This document shows positions 50,838 through 59,205 of a stretch of 64,000 bases of DNA, piece by piece (the first letter of the stretch is position 1; every line of letters starts with the position of its first letter). Below the pieces are notes generated by a model. The model made no database searches. It was not told where the DNA came from and was given only the letters and a program-made list of their open reading frames with translations. The DNA comes from CAVQND01 sp049518415 (GTDB taxonomy: Bacteria; Verrucomicrobiota; Verrucomicrobiia; Limisphaerales; UBA8199): the NCBI GenBank assembly GCA_049518415.1, contig JBEKRX010000005.1:1-64000 (forward strand), written 5' to 3'. A program made the translations under genes and the position numbers.

Positions 50838-53603
50838 ATGCAAATTGCCGGTGCTCGCTCCGTTGGCGGCGCCCAGGGGAGGGGGCTGGGGGTGAAATTG
50901 GCCGCTACCCTGCTCGGCTGGTTGCTCACGCTCGGGGGTTTGTCCGCTGCCACCTTGTCAGACCCCGCCGTCGATAGCTATAACGTCCATGTCGGGACGC
51001 AAACGTTCGCCGGTCTCTACCAGTTCACCACCAACACCCTGCTGGTCGAGACCGCGCAGGCGATCCACGACCTGGGGAGCGACGTTATCAAGTTCGCTCT
51101 GGCCCCTGATTATCCTGGCTATTACCGGATTACGCTGCCGCCCAATGTGACCAATTTGCTGACGCTGGCCCGCGACGAGCCTTCCTGCCATCGCGTGCTG
51201 GACATGCCCTTTCGCCATTTTGTCGCCTGGGTCTATCCCTTCGCCCATTGGTGGCCGTTCGACGGCTATGCCTCGACCGAGCGGGCCAGCGAATACGCGG
51301 AGATTTACGGCCTCACCTGCTATCTCCTGACCAACTATAACAACTCGGGCAAGACCTTCTACCTCGGCCACTGGGAAGGGGACTGGTATTTGCTGCCCAA
51401 CTATAATACGGCCACCAACCCGACGCCCACGGCCATCCAGGGCATGATTGATTGGCTCAACAACCGGCAGCAGGCGATTGACGATGCCAAACACGCCACG
51501 CTCTTCAGCAACGTCAACGTCTTTGGCTATGCCGAAGCCAACCGCGTGCGCGACGCCATGGTCGGCCCCGCCACTGCCAACCAGCGCGTCATCAACAGGG
51601 TCGTGCCCTCGGTCACCAACCTGGACTGCCTGTCGTGGTCTTCCTATGACGGCATGAACCTGGGCGCCGCCGGCCTTTCTGCCACGCTCGACTATATGCA
51701 GTCGCAGCTTCCCACCAACAAGGCCGGCCTCTTCCCCGGCCGGCGCCTCTGGATTGGCGAATACGGCTGGGGCGGCTCGTCCACCAGCGCGCAGGAACCG
51801 CTCAATCGCGCCTACCTCCAGCGGCTCCTCCCCTGGGGGCCGCGCTTTATCCTCTTCTGGGAAATTTACAATAATGAAACCAACCACAACTTCTGCCTGA
51901 TTGATTCCAATAACCTCAAAGTCCAGTCCTACTACCTGCACCAGCGGTTTATCAACACCGCCCGCCTGCTCACGGCCCGGTTCAAAGAAACCAACGGCCG
52001 CCTCCCCTCGGATGGAGAATTTGCCGCCCTGCTCACGCCGCTCCTGGACCAGCCGTTGCCGCCGCCGGTGAACCTCGCGGTGGCCAATCTCACCGCTGTC
52101 CCCTTCACCAACTCGGCCCTCCAGGTCTCGGCCACGCTCGCCCAAGGCGTCTATGGCGATGACTGCGCCAGGGTGTGGGCCTTTTGGGGCGGGCAGGATG
52201 GCGGCACGGCGCGCGGCGCCTGGGAACACAGCCAGAACCTCGGCCTGAACACGCGCTTCAACCCGGCCACTTTTACCGCCCTGCTGACCAACCTCGCCCC
52301 GCAGACCAACTGCTTCTTCCGCTTCTACGCGACCAATGCCAGCGGCGAAGCCTGGGCGCCGGCTTCCGCTCAGTTGCTGATGCCCTCGAACTTTTCCTGC
52401 CGCATGCGCATCGCCTTTACCGGCTACAACCGGGGCGAACCGCTGGCCAACTTCCCCGTGTTGGTGAACTTGCGCGCGTCTCTGAGCGGATTCTCTTACC
52501 GGCAATTCGCCTCGCCCGCCGGCGGCGACCTGCGCTTTGCCGACGCCAACGGTTTGCGGCAGCTCCCCTACGAGGTCGACCAGTGGGATACCAACGGCAC
52601 CTCCAGCCTCTGGGTCCAGGTGCCGCAGCTTGCCAGCACCAACGACTCGATCTGGGCCTACTGGGGCAACCCCGCCGCCACCAACCCGCCCGCCTGGACG
52701 ACCAACGGCTCCGTCTGGTCGCCCGATCACCTCCTGGTGTGGCACCTCAAGGAGAGCGGCTTCCCTTACGCCGACAGTGCCCGGCAGCACCCTGCCCTCT
52801 CCGGAACCGCCCCGCTCTCCACCCCGGGCGTGGTGGGACGCGGCTGTTCCTTCAACGGCGCCTCCCACTACCTCGATGCCGGGCTCATCAACCTCGGCAA
52901 CGCCTTCACGCTCTCCGCCTGGGTGAAGCCGGACCCGAGCGCTACCAATATCCAGACCATTTGGGCCAACAAGGCGGGCGGCTGGAATTCCGACGGCTTC
53001 GCTCTCTACCTCAATTCCTACCAGACCTGTGACCGGGCCTTGATTCTGGAAACCGGCAACGGCGCCACCGGCCTGGATGCCGCCACCCCCACCAACGCCG
53101 TCAGTCCCGGCCAATGGCATCACCTCGCCGCCTCGGTGGACCTCGCCGCCGCCGCGCGCTTGTTCGTGGATGGCACGGACTGCACGCAGGCCGGCGCCAT
53201 CCGCAGCGACCTGGCGAACCACAACTCGGTCAACCTGGGACGGTTCACGGACGGCAATTTTTCTTTCACAGGGACGATGGATGAGGTCCGTATCGAGGCG
53301 GGCACACGCTCCTCGAACTGGCTCTGGGCAAGCTGGATGACTGTGGCCTCCAATGCGACTTTCGCCAGTTGCTCGCCAGTGGACCCGACGCCGGCCCTCT
53401 CGCTGGCCCCCTCCGGCGACGGGCTGCTGCTGACTTGGCCTGTCGGCGCCGGCGTCTGCACGTTGTATATGACGACCAGCCTGGCCGCGCCGGTCGCCTG
53501 GCTCCCCGCCACCAACCTCCCTGCCCTGACCAACGGCCAGTGGCGGGCCCCGCTCGGCCCCGGCACCAGCGGCAGCCGCTTCTATCGCCTGCAGTATTGG
53601 TAG
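50838..53603 (+). CDS. Secreted multi-domain glycoside hydrolase-like protein (TIM barrel + DUF2341 + LamG)
   Basis: The 921-aa product starts at 50838 with a signal peptide (LAATLLGWLLTLGGLSA). Residues about 30-380 form a probable TIM barrel. Glu180 in YLGHWEGDW and Glu308 in LWIGEYGWGG sit where a clan GH-A acid/base and nucleophile would be, and FILFWEIYNNE follows. Residues about 400-520 look like a fibronectin-type spacer. About 523-615 is a DUF2341 domain (FTGYNRGEPLANFPVLVNL...SIWAYWGNP). About 630-835 is a LamG domain (AFTLSAWVKP...GQWHHLAASVDLAAAARLFVDG). It ends SRFYRLQYW, a common C-terminus in this phylum. Likely an extracellular polysaccharide-active enzyme. Codons upstream of 50838 translate repeat A and are excluded. 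Confidence 0.72.
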   Translation: MQIAGARSVGGAQGRGLGVKLAATLLGWLLTLGGLSAATLSDPAVDSYNVHVGTQTFAGLYQFTTNTLLVETAQAIHDLGSDVIKFALAPDYPGYYRITLPPNVTNLLTLARDEPSCHRVLDMPFRHFVAWVYPFAHWWPFDGYASTERASEYAEIYGLTCYLLTNYNNSGKTFYLGHWEGDWYLLPNYNTATNPTPTAIQGMIDWLNNRQQAIDDAKHATLFSNVNVFGYAEANRVRDAMVGPATANQRVINRVVPSVTNLDCLSWSSYDGMNLGAAGLSATLDYMQSQLPTNKAGLFPGRRLWIGEYGWGGSSTSAQEPLNRAYLQRLLPWGPRFILFWEIYNNETNHNFCLIDSNNLKVQSYYLHQRFINTARLLTARFKETNGRLPSDGEFAALLTPLLDQPLPPPVNLAVANLTAVPFTNSALQVSATLAQGVYGDDCARVWAFWGGQDGGTARGAWEHSQNLGLNTRFNPATFTALLTNLAPQTNCFFRFYATNASGEAWAPASAQLLMPSNFSCRMRIAFTGYNRGEPLANFPVLVNLRASLSGFSYRQFASPAGGDLRFADANGLRQLPYEVDQWDTNGTSSLWVQVPQLASTNDSIWAYWGNPAATNPPAWTTNGSVWSPDHLLVWHLKESGFPYADSARQHPALSGTAPLSTPGVVGRGCSFNGASHYLDAGLINLGNAFTLSAWVKPDPSATNIQTIWANKAGGWNSDGFALYLNSYQTCDRALILETGNGATGLDAATPTNAVSPGQWHHLAASVDLAAAARLFVDGTDCTQAGAIRSDLANHNSVNLGRFTDGNFSFTGTMDEVRIEAGTRSSNWLWASWMTVASNATFASCSPVDPTPALSLAPSGDGLLLTWPVGAGVCTLYMTTSLAAPVAWLPATNLPALTNGQWRAPLGPGTSGSRFYRLQYW

Positions 53604-53732
53604 CCGGCACGCTGCCCGCCGCCACCGCGCTGGTAGAGAGGCAGGGCCTCAGACCCTGCTCCAGATGGCTTGAAACCTCACCACGCAAAAGGCACCACGG
53701 GCTTAGCGCCGCCGAACCGCAAGCGAAGAAGC

Positions 53733-53812
53733 AACCGCGGAATACACGGAATACGCGGAAAGGCAGACGGCAGGTTTCTTAATTCCGCGTATTCCGCGTG
53801 GTCCGCGGTTTA
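53733..53812. repeat. Long imperfect inverted repeat
   Basis: Arms AACCGCGGAATACACGGAAT-ACGCGGAA and TTCCGCGTATTCCGCGTGGT-CCGCGGTT pair at 25 of 28 positions around a loop of about 24 bases. It lies in the 360-base gap between two convergent genes, where I see no other feature. A bidirectional terminator or mobile hairpin is possible. Confidence 0.65.
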
Positions 53813-53962
53813 CTCTTCCTCCAAAGAACCTTCGCCGCTTGCAAACAGCCTGGGATATACCAGCGCAAAGGAGCACCATTACCATTCTTAGGGTCCCCTG
53901 CGTGACGCCTCACGCTTTGCACTCCCAGCGGAACTCGACCTGATAACAAACCGTTTCGAGCT

Positions 53963-54970
53963 TCAAGGACGCCGGGGACGCCTGCTGCCGCGTTCGGTTA
54001 TTTCTCCCTCGTCTTGAACGTATAGACGACCGGCTCCAGCGGCACTTCGAAAGTTCTGGTGCGACGGGCTGTTGAGACCCAGTTCATATTCCCATCCCGG
54101 TTTGAGTTCTACGGGCAGCACACAGGTCTTGTGATCCTCAGTCCAGTAAGGCCGTTTTCCCGCCGGGATGTCGGGGAAATTCGGGCCGCCGCCCGTCCAC
54201 GAGAACCCGGCCTCCATAGCCTGGTCAAACGTGACGGTGATCTCCTTGAGGGCAGGATCGACGTCCATCGCGCCGTTGCGGGGTGAGATGGCAACAATTT
54301 TCGGCGGTGCTTGCGCCCCTCCGGCTCCCAGCGCCAGGCGGACAGGTTGCCGCTCGAACGCGCTGAAGTACCGGGCCGTCCGGGCCTGGGTGTCCACCGC
54401 GAAAAACCGGCGCGGGCCACCCTTCGTATCCACATCCACGGTCATGTCTTTGGGCTCGGGGATCGTGGCGTTCATCCTGGCGTGATAGCTCGCCCCGAAC
54501 TTGCCATTGGCGATGGTGCGCATTGGTCCGGCCAGGGCGCTTGAACCTGCGGCGGAGACCGTGTCCGGCGGGAACAGGCGGTTGATTGCCTCGGGGTGAA
54601 ACCGCAGCCATATGTGGGCGATGTCTTCCGCCTCGCCGGCACCCTGGCGCGTCAGCTTTCCACCCTCCCGGGGAATGAGCACTGCCCAGACCGCCCCGTC
54701 GGCGCAGTGTCCGATGCCCAGGTCGGCCGGACCGGTCTGGACCTTCAACTGCTGGCCCACCTGGAGGCTGAAGCGCGACACCCGGAAGATGTCCGCCGGC
54801 GTGAACTGCCAGGGGCGCGCCTGGTCTGGCTCGAGCAGGCCAGCCGTCAGTGAAGTCGGATACCGTTGGAGCAAGTCAACCGCCCTGGCCTGCGCCGCCG
54901 GCGCGGCGGCCAATCCCAGGAGGGTTGCTGCCAGCGTAATTCCAAGGATGTGTTTCGTCTGCTTTTTCAT
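53963..54970 (-). CDS. Secreted protein with Big_5 (SbsA Ig-like) domain, C-terminus probably frameshifted
   Basis: The 335-aa product has a signal peptide (HILGITLAATLLGLAAAPAAQA). The N-terminal half is of unknown type. An SbsA/Big_5-like Ig domain begins at about 233 (VAISPRNGAMDVDPALKEITVTFDQAM). The last residues of this frame (SAAGAGRLYVQDEGEITERGSRRPRRP) do not look native. The +1 frame in the same place reads TFEVPLEPVVYTFKTREK and stops at 53998, a convincing end for an Ig domain strand. A small indel close to SPSHQNF (about 54050) has therefore probably shifted the end. Whether it is a sequence error or a real mutation cannot be told here. Confidence 0.7.
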   Translation of the reverse strand: MKKQTKHILGITLAATLLGLAAAPAAQARAVDLLQRYPTSLTAGLLEPDQARPWQFTPADIFRVSRFSLQVGQQLKVQTGPADLGIGHCADGAVWAVLIPREGGKLTRQGAGEAEDIAHIWLRFHPEAINRLFPPDTVSAAGSSALAGPMRTIANGKFGASYHARMNATIPEPKDMTVDVDTKGGPRRFFAVDTQARTARYFSAFERQPVRLALGAGGAQAPPKIVAISPRNGAMDVDPALKEITVTFDQAMEAGFSWTGGGPNFPDIPAGKRPYWTEDHKTCVLPVELKPGWEYELGLNSPSHQNFRSAAGAGRLYVQDEGEITERGSRRPRRP

Positions 54971-55135
54971 TTTGGCACTGTGTTTTGGTTTTGTCTTGGC
55001 TTCTTCTTCGCCCTCGAACGGCTTGGCTCCGGAGGTTCATTTATTTCATGTCGGGCAGAGCAGCCTTCCCATCGGCCTGAACGGGCCGGTGGTCGGGCCC
55101 ATTTCTGCCCATTATGCCACGCCCCGCCACAGCGG

Positions 55136-55153
55136 CAACGCGAATTGGAATTA
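55136..55153. repeat. Stop-overlapping palindrome family E, half copy
   Basis: CAACGCGAATTGGAATTA: the right half of the element at 44250, ending in TTA, which is the TAA stop of the minus-strand gene that ends at 55151. The left arm has decayed (GCGGCAACG). Confidence 0.6.
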
Positions 55154-56041
55154 GAGCTTTGGGGAAGCTACGATGCGCAGGTGGTCTGTGCCGGCCTTGG
55201 TCTTCACGGTCGTGCCGTTGACCCAAAGCGCCACCTCCTGCCCCGGGAGCAAGCTCTCAATCCGGAAATTCCCCTCGGCATCTGTGTTCGTGACGGCGTC
55301 GGCGCAGCAAAGATGGCCAAGCACGACCCGGGTCTCGGCCAGGGGACGGCCTTGTGCATCAACGACCTTGCCTGCAACAAAGGCCGGCGCCTCACGAAGG
55401 CGAATATCCACAGGCTCCGGCTCACCGGAGCGAACGTGGAGCCAGCCGGTCCACTTGCGTTCATACCCGGCCATCTCGACGCGCACCTGATAGTCGTTGT
55501 CCGGGTAGAGCCTGGGAATTCGGAACCGCCCCTGGGGATCCGTCTGGACTGGCTCACGGACCTGGTGCAGACCGGTGCAGACCAGTTCTCCGACATTGAT
55601 ATGGGCAGCTACCGACGCGCCGGCAAGGGGCTTACCGGCCACAGAGAGGACCCGCCCGCCCAGGACGCCGGGTATGCGGGGCCGGACGGTCACGTTTTCC
55701 TGGCCGGTAACATAATCCAAGACCCTGGCGTAAACGACTTCCCACCGGTAGGGCGGGTTGCGCTCCTTGTTCTCGAACGTGGTCTCCACGGTGACAAAGG
55801 CCGTCCGGTCATACTTAAGCTTTTCGTGAGGCAGAAAGAATCCGCCCTGCCGATCGATCTCCAGGGGATGGTAATTCACTGCCACCTTCGCGTTGAGAAC
55901 AGGCTTGCCCGAGTCATCGCACACCCAGCCGCGAAGGCCTTTGGCCTCGGCTGCGGGTGTGGCTGATTGACCCGTGCCGCCCAGGTTGAGCAAGGCCCAA
56001 GCGGCCAGGAATAACGCGCTACTTCGAATTGGTTCATTCAT
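55151..56041 (-). CDS. Secreted carboxypeptidase-regulatory-like domain protein
   Basis: The 296-aa protein starts at 56041 with a signal peptide (MNEPIRSSALFLAAWALLNL). The mature part is three successive carboxypeptidase-regulatory-like beta-sandwich repeats. The first is GWVCDDSGKPVLNAKVAVNYHPLEIDRQGGFFLP, the second GRVLSVAGKPLAGASVAAHI...VQTDPQGRFRIPRLYPDNDYQVRVEMAGY and the third GKVVDAQGRPLAETRVVLGHLCC...TNTDAEGNFRIESLLPGQEVALWV. Such domains are non-catalytic adhesive or carrier modules at the surface. The TAA stop is part of palindrome family E. Confidence 0.8.
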   Translation of the reverse strand: MNEPIRSSALFLAAWALLNLGGTGQSATPAAEAKGLRGWVCDDSGKPVLNAKVAVNYHPLEIDRQGGFFLPHEKLKYDRTAFVTVETTFENKERNPPYRWEVVYARVLDYVTGQENVTVRPRIPGVLGGRVLSVAGKPLAGASVAAHINVGELVCTGLHQVREPVQTDPQGRFRIPRLYPDNDYQVRVEMAGYERKWTGWLHVRSGEPEPVDIRLREAPAFVAGKVVDAQGRPLAETRVVLGHLCCADAVTNTDAEGNFRIESLLPGQEVALWVNGTTVKTKAGTDHLRIVASPKL

Positions 56042-56241
56042 GGTTGCTTCTGGTTTTGTGCTGCTCCACTTTCTCCGCCATCCTGATTCCAGCATCGGCC
56101 GAGAGCGTCAGGGCGGGGGTGCGCCGCAGCGATGGGTTCGGCAACATCGTCGGCATAACATGGAAAACCTGGACCGCCGCCGGCCATCATTTGTCAAAAG
56201 CTCGTAAAAAGATTGTAAGGAAAATGTAAGGCGGCGGATGG

Positions 56242-56742
56242 CTACATCTTGACCGGCCTCGAGTAGTGGCCGTGGAGCAGCTTCCACTGACCTTCCTTCC
56301 GCACGAACACCAGTGAGACCGCAAAGCGGCTGGTCATCGTGCGACCGTCCGTGAGGGTGGCCGTAACCGTGCCTTCAGAGGTCAGCAGCGCGGCCTCCGG
56401 CGAGATCACCGTCACCTGGGGATCATCGAACCGCCGGTCCACTTTGGCAACCCCCATGAGGCCTCGCTTGACGGCTTGCATCGCCTCCTGCCGGGTCTTG
56501 AAGAGCGTCCCGTTCTCGATGATCAAGCCTTTGTCCGTCTCCAGGATGTAATCAAAGAAGGCCTCGACGTTGAGGCTGTTGGCCGCCTGGGTCATTTTGG
56601 CATTGGTTTCCAGCACGGCCTTTTGAATGGCCTGTGGGGCGGTATCCGCTTCGCTCGGCCTCTGCTGGCCAAAGACCAGGGCGGTGGCCAGCAGGCCGGC
56701 GCCCAGGATGAAGGTTGCACTGAGTTGTGATCGTGTAGGCAT
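56242..56742 (-). CDS. Secreted NTF2/SnoaL-like (DUF4440) protein
   Basis: The 166-aa product has a signal peptide (LSATFILGAGLLATALVFGQQ). The mature part resembles the small NTF2-like fold of the DUF4440/SnoaL group: QKAVLETNAKMTQAANSLNVEAFFDYILETDKGLIIENGTLFKTRQEAMQAVKRGL, then SEGTVTATLTDGRTMTSRFAVSLVFVRKEGQWKLLHGHYSRP. These domains form a hydrophobic pocket and serve as small enzymes or binding proteins; no catalytic residue can be assigned here. It stands between the carboxypeptidase-like gene and the URO-D-like gene on the same strand. Confidence 0.78.
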   Translation of the reverse strand: MPTRSQLSATFILGAGLLATALVFGQQRPSEADTAPQAIQKAVLETNAKMTQAANSLNVEAFFDYILETDKGLIIENGTLFKTRQEAMQAVKRGLMGVAKVDRRFDDPQVTVISPEAALLTSEGTVTATLTDGRTMTSRFAVSLVFVRKEGQWKLLHGHYSRPVKM

Positions 56743-56818
56743 GTCAGGCTCTCTTTCTTGGTTGGTTTATGTCCCCCAAACTCCCTGGCGGTGGGGCCGG
56801 GCCGGGGCGGACAGTGAG

Positions 56819-57877
56819 CTATCGCCAGTTTCGATCCGCCGCCTGGAAGAACGCCAGCACGTTTTCATCGGGTACGGTATCGTCCAGGCCGAGGATAGAC
56901 AGGGAGAACTGGTCGAGGGGTTTGCCCGCTGCGATGAGGGCCTGGACGTCTCGCTCGATCGTGGCGGGCGAGGCCTCACGCATTTTGACGGGGCTGTAGC
57001 GCGCGTTGAGGTGAGTCTCCGGCAGCAGACGCCGGACCAGGGCGACGTCCGAGCCCCAGCCCACTTCCAGGAATCTCAGGCCGCTCACTTGCCGGTACTC
57101 GGGCGCCATTTGCGCCACGTCCATCCCGCAATGGTGAATGCCAAAGGGCGGCAGCGCTTCCGCCAGCGCCTGGTCGCCTTCGAGCAGGAACTCGCGATAG
57201 GTCTTGGGCGCGATCATGGTCGTGCTGCAGTTGCTGGTCACAAACAGGCTCGGGTCAACCTGCGCGACAATGTTGGTCACCGACAGCGAGCTGGTTCCCG
57301 TGCGGCCTTTGATCCGGCCCACCACCTGGACCATCGTCGCGGTGACCAGGCGCAGGAGCCGCCGCGCCAGGGGCGGGTTGGTCAGGAACCAGACCAACAC
57401 CTCGGCGCCCGCCAGGCACATCGCGTTGTTGAGGACGCCCTGGGGATTGAGGTCGCCAATCACATACCCGTACTCGCCCTCGAGCCAGTCCATGTCCTCG
57501 GCCAGCTTCTGCATGACCGGCGTGTTCATGACCGCGGGCGGTTCCAGCGCCGCCACCTCCGCCTCACCCAGCCCAAGCGGGACGCTGCACGGGCTGTGGC
57601 CTGGCGCAAAGTAAGTCGCGCAGCCCAGCACTTCGCCCACCAGATAGCAGAGGGGGGTCATTTGCGTCGAGATCACCGGCACCGGCTCGTCGCTGGCGCA
57701 ACCCAGGCCCACCGAGCCAAACCGCTCGTAGAGCGCCCGCCGCATCCTGCCCTCCAACTCCGCCCGGCGGCGCGGATGGGCCCGCACGTAGCTCTCGTCA
57801 AACGCTATCCCGTAGAACTTGTTCCACCAGGACGCATCGAACATTACGTCCACTTTGGCGACCCCGCTGCTTCTCAT
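56819..57877 (-). CDS. Uroporphyrinogen decarboxylase (URO-D)-like / corrinoid methyltransferase-like protein
   Basis: The 352-aa protein belongs to the URO-D superfamily (TIM barrel), which holds uroporphyrinogen decarboxylases and MtaA-type cobalamin methyltransferases. Segments are MDWLEGEYGYVIGDLNPQGVLNNAMCLAGAEVLVWFLTNP, FLLEGDQALAEALPPFGIHHCGMD and FLEVGWGSDVALVRRLLPETHLNARYSP. The HHCG motif resembles the His-x-Cys zinc site of methyltransferases. The basic residues that a heme-pathway HemE would use for carboxylates are not obvious, so a methyltransferase or catabolic role is more likely. Start is ATG at 57877. The next gene upstream, at 57908, is on the same strand. Confidence 0.7.
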   Translation of the reverse strand: MRSSGVAKVDVMFDASWWNKFYGIAFDESYVRAHPRRRAELEGRMRRALYERFGSVGLGCASDEPVPVISTQMTPLCYLVGEVLGCATYFAPGHSPCSVPLGLGEAEVAALEPPAVMNTPVMQKLAEDMDWLEGEYGYVIGDLNPQGVLNNAMCLAGAEVLVWFLTNPPLARRLLRLVTATMVQVVGRIKGRTGTSSLSVTNIVAQVDPSLFVTSNCSTTMIAPKTYREFLLEGDQALAEALPPFGIHHCGMDVAQMAPEYRQVSGLRFLEVGWGSDVALVRRLLPETHLNARYSPVKMREASPATIERDVQALIAAGKPLDQFSLSILGLDDTVPDENVLAFFQAADRNWR

Positions 57878-57888
57878 CGGCGCGATTC

Positions 57889-57910
57889 ATTCCAACGCGA
57901 AGTGGAATCA
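57889..57910. repeat. Stop-overlapping palindrome family E, copy 3
   Basis: ATTCCAACGCGAAGTGGAAT then CA: the same element as at 44250, one base changed in the right arm. Its TCA end (57908-57910) is the TGA stop of the minus-strand gene 57908-58297. Confidence 0.65.
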
Positions 57911-58297
57911 GCCTGGCGCCGGGCCTCCAACCTCCGCCGCGCGCACCCGCGCTCCCGCCCCAAAGAGCTCCCGCGCCAGATGCATTGCCTTGCCCCCAGA
58001 CACCCGCAGCTTCCAGCCCCTTCGCAAAAAACCCCGCCCGTAACGGTTCACATCATGAAAATTCGCCGCGTCCACGCTCGCTTCCCTGGCGTTTACCGCC
58101 GCCCCCAAAGCCTCAATGAACTTGAAATCCTCGAAAAAGAAGGCCGGCCTCAACGTCCGGATGATGCCGGCGAAGGGGCGCGCCTGCCAATAGAGGCATT
58201 TGCGGAACGCCCGTTCCGCGTATTCCGCCGGGGGGCAGTTGAAACGCTCGCAGAAAATCACCTTGAACTGCTGCGGTTGCTCGGGCATGGGCCGCAT
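57908..58297 (-). CDS. Small conserved-looking protein of unknown function
   Basis: The 129-aa product starts at 58297 (MRPMPEQPQQFKVIFCERFNCPPAEYAERAFRKCLYWQARPF); a second ATG at 58288 is equally plausible. Two regularly placed cysteines occur in CERFNC, with another in RKCLYW. No signal peptide or membrane segment is present. It is a soluble protein with a KLRVSGGKAMHLARELFG segment towards the end. I do not know the family. It is on the same strand as the URO-D-like gene. Confidence 0.55.
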   Translation of the reverse strand: MRPMPEQPQQFKVIFCERFNCPPAEYAERAFRKCLYWQARPFAGIIRTLRPAFFFEDFKFIEALGAAVNAREASVDAANFHDVNRYGRGFLRRGWKLRVSGGKAMHLARELFGAGARVRAAEVGGPAPG

Positions 58298-58377
58298 TGT
58301 AGCCACGGCCGCGCGCCGGTCAATAGACTCTTGGCGCCGGAAAAATGCGACCTGCGCACCCTCCCGAGACAGGCCCT

Positions 58378-58480
58378 TACTTGAGATGGCTGACGATATA
58401 AACCGGGATGCAACCGTTCGCCGTTCGCCGTTCGCCATTCGCCCTCTTACTTGAGATGGCTAATGATATAGACCGGGATG
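58378..58480 (-). repeat. Duplicated 3' end of the 155-aa gene plus TTCGCCG tract
   Basis: ACTTGAGATGGCTGACGATA (58379) repeats as ACTTGAGATGGCTAATGATA at 58449, the stop and last codons of the 155-aa gene. Between them lie several TTCGCCG/TTCGCCA units. The extra copy encodes a second -YIVSHLK-stop end, so part of a duplicated gene survives here. Confidence 0.65.
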
Positions 58481-58914
58481 CCCTCGGGGGAGCGAGTGAC
58501 CGTGACCATTTGCGCGGGGGCGGCTTTGGGCCGGACCGGCTTCTTGGCGGCCACCGGCGGCGTGTAGCGGTAAGGAGTGGGGTCGGGCACCCATTCGCCG
58601 GCCCCTGGCGTGCTCGGCACCCAGTCGGAGGGCGCCGGCGCTGTGCGCGGGCTGGGCACCGTCGCCGCGGGCGCTACGTAATTGGCGGGCGGGGCAGAGG
58701 CATAGCTCGGCGGCGAATAAGCGCAACTGTAAGCCGGGTAACTGTAATGATAGCAGTAAGCCGGGCAACTGTGCAGCGACCATCCGCAGATAGTCCCAAG
58801 GCCGATTCCAATCGAGAAAGGGGGCCAGCAGCCCCAGACATGCCAGTGGCCATGGGCCAGCGCGTTGGTGCACAGGGCGAAAGCCAGGCTCAAGGTAAGG
58901 CCAGTCTTTTTCAT
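58447..58914 (-). CDS. Secreted Pro/Tyr-rich protein of unknown function
   Basis: The 155-aa product has a signal peptide (KKTGLTLSLAFALCTNALA). The mature part starts with HGHWHVWGCWPPFSIGIGLGTICGWSLHSCPAYCYHYSYPAYSCAYS, rich in His, Trp, Tyr and Cys. A Pro/Ala linker and the short tail RSPEGIPVYIISHLK follow. This resembles small exported proteins that bind metals or coat the cell surface; the role is unknown. The GIPVYIISHLK end is duplicated downstream (58379-58408). Confidence 0.62.
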   Translation of the reverse strand: MKKTGLTLSLAFALCTNALAHGHWHVWGCWPPFSIGIGLGTICGWSLHSCPAYCYHYSYPAYSCAYSPPSYASAPPANYVAPAATVPSPRTAPAPSDWVPSTPGAGEWVPDPTPYRYTPPVAAKKPVRPKAAPAQMVTVTRSPEGIPVYIISHLK

Positions 58915-59043
58915 ATTCTTGCCTTTCTTTCCCGTATTCTACTTCATCTGCGGCCTTGCGGGAAGTCAGTTTTTTTGAACAGATTTCCTCCGGGGCTTTC
59001 CAATCTGTTGTTGGTGTTGGGTTTTGGTTTTGGGCACGGTTGG

Positions 59044-59075
59044 GAGCGGCCCGCCTTTGGCGGGCCGCTCTTTTT
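59044..59075 (+). terminator. Strong rho-independent terminator with no upstream gene on this strand
   Basis: The 12-bp stem GAGCGGCCCGCC/GGCGGGCCGCTC (59044-59055, 59059-59070) with TTT loop is followed by TTTTT. It reads only on the plus strand, but the closest plus-strand gene behind it ends at 53603. It lies 130-160 bases before a plus-strand hydrolase gene, so it could be a 5' leader attenuator or the end of a small RNA. Confidence 0.8.
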
Positions 59076-59205
59076 GTTGCCGGGCGCCTTTTGCCGTCGG
59101 CCACGCGGGCCTTTTCCGCTGCGATTCAGCTTTCCTGGAGAAGCAGACGGGATGGCCGAGGTGACGGCGTTGGCGACCCGTTCATTCCTGGCGTCACGGA
59201 CTGCT

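Noticed and set aside
56819..57877. Heme biosynthesis hemE
   Set aside because: Sequence fits the wider URO-D/methyltransferase family but lacks the usual HemE carboxylate-binding Arg pattern.
58447..58914. Metal-binding toxin peptide
   Set aside because: His/Cys/Tyr-rich exported protein, but without a leader-peptide double glycine or immunity partner.
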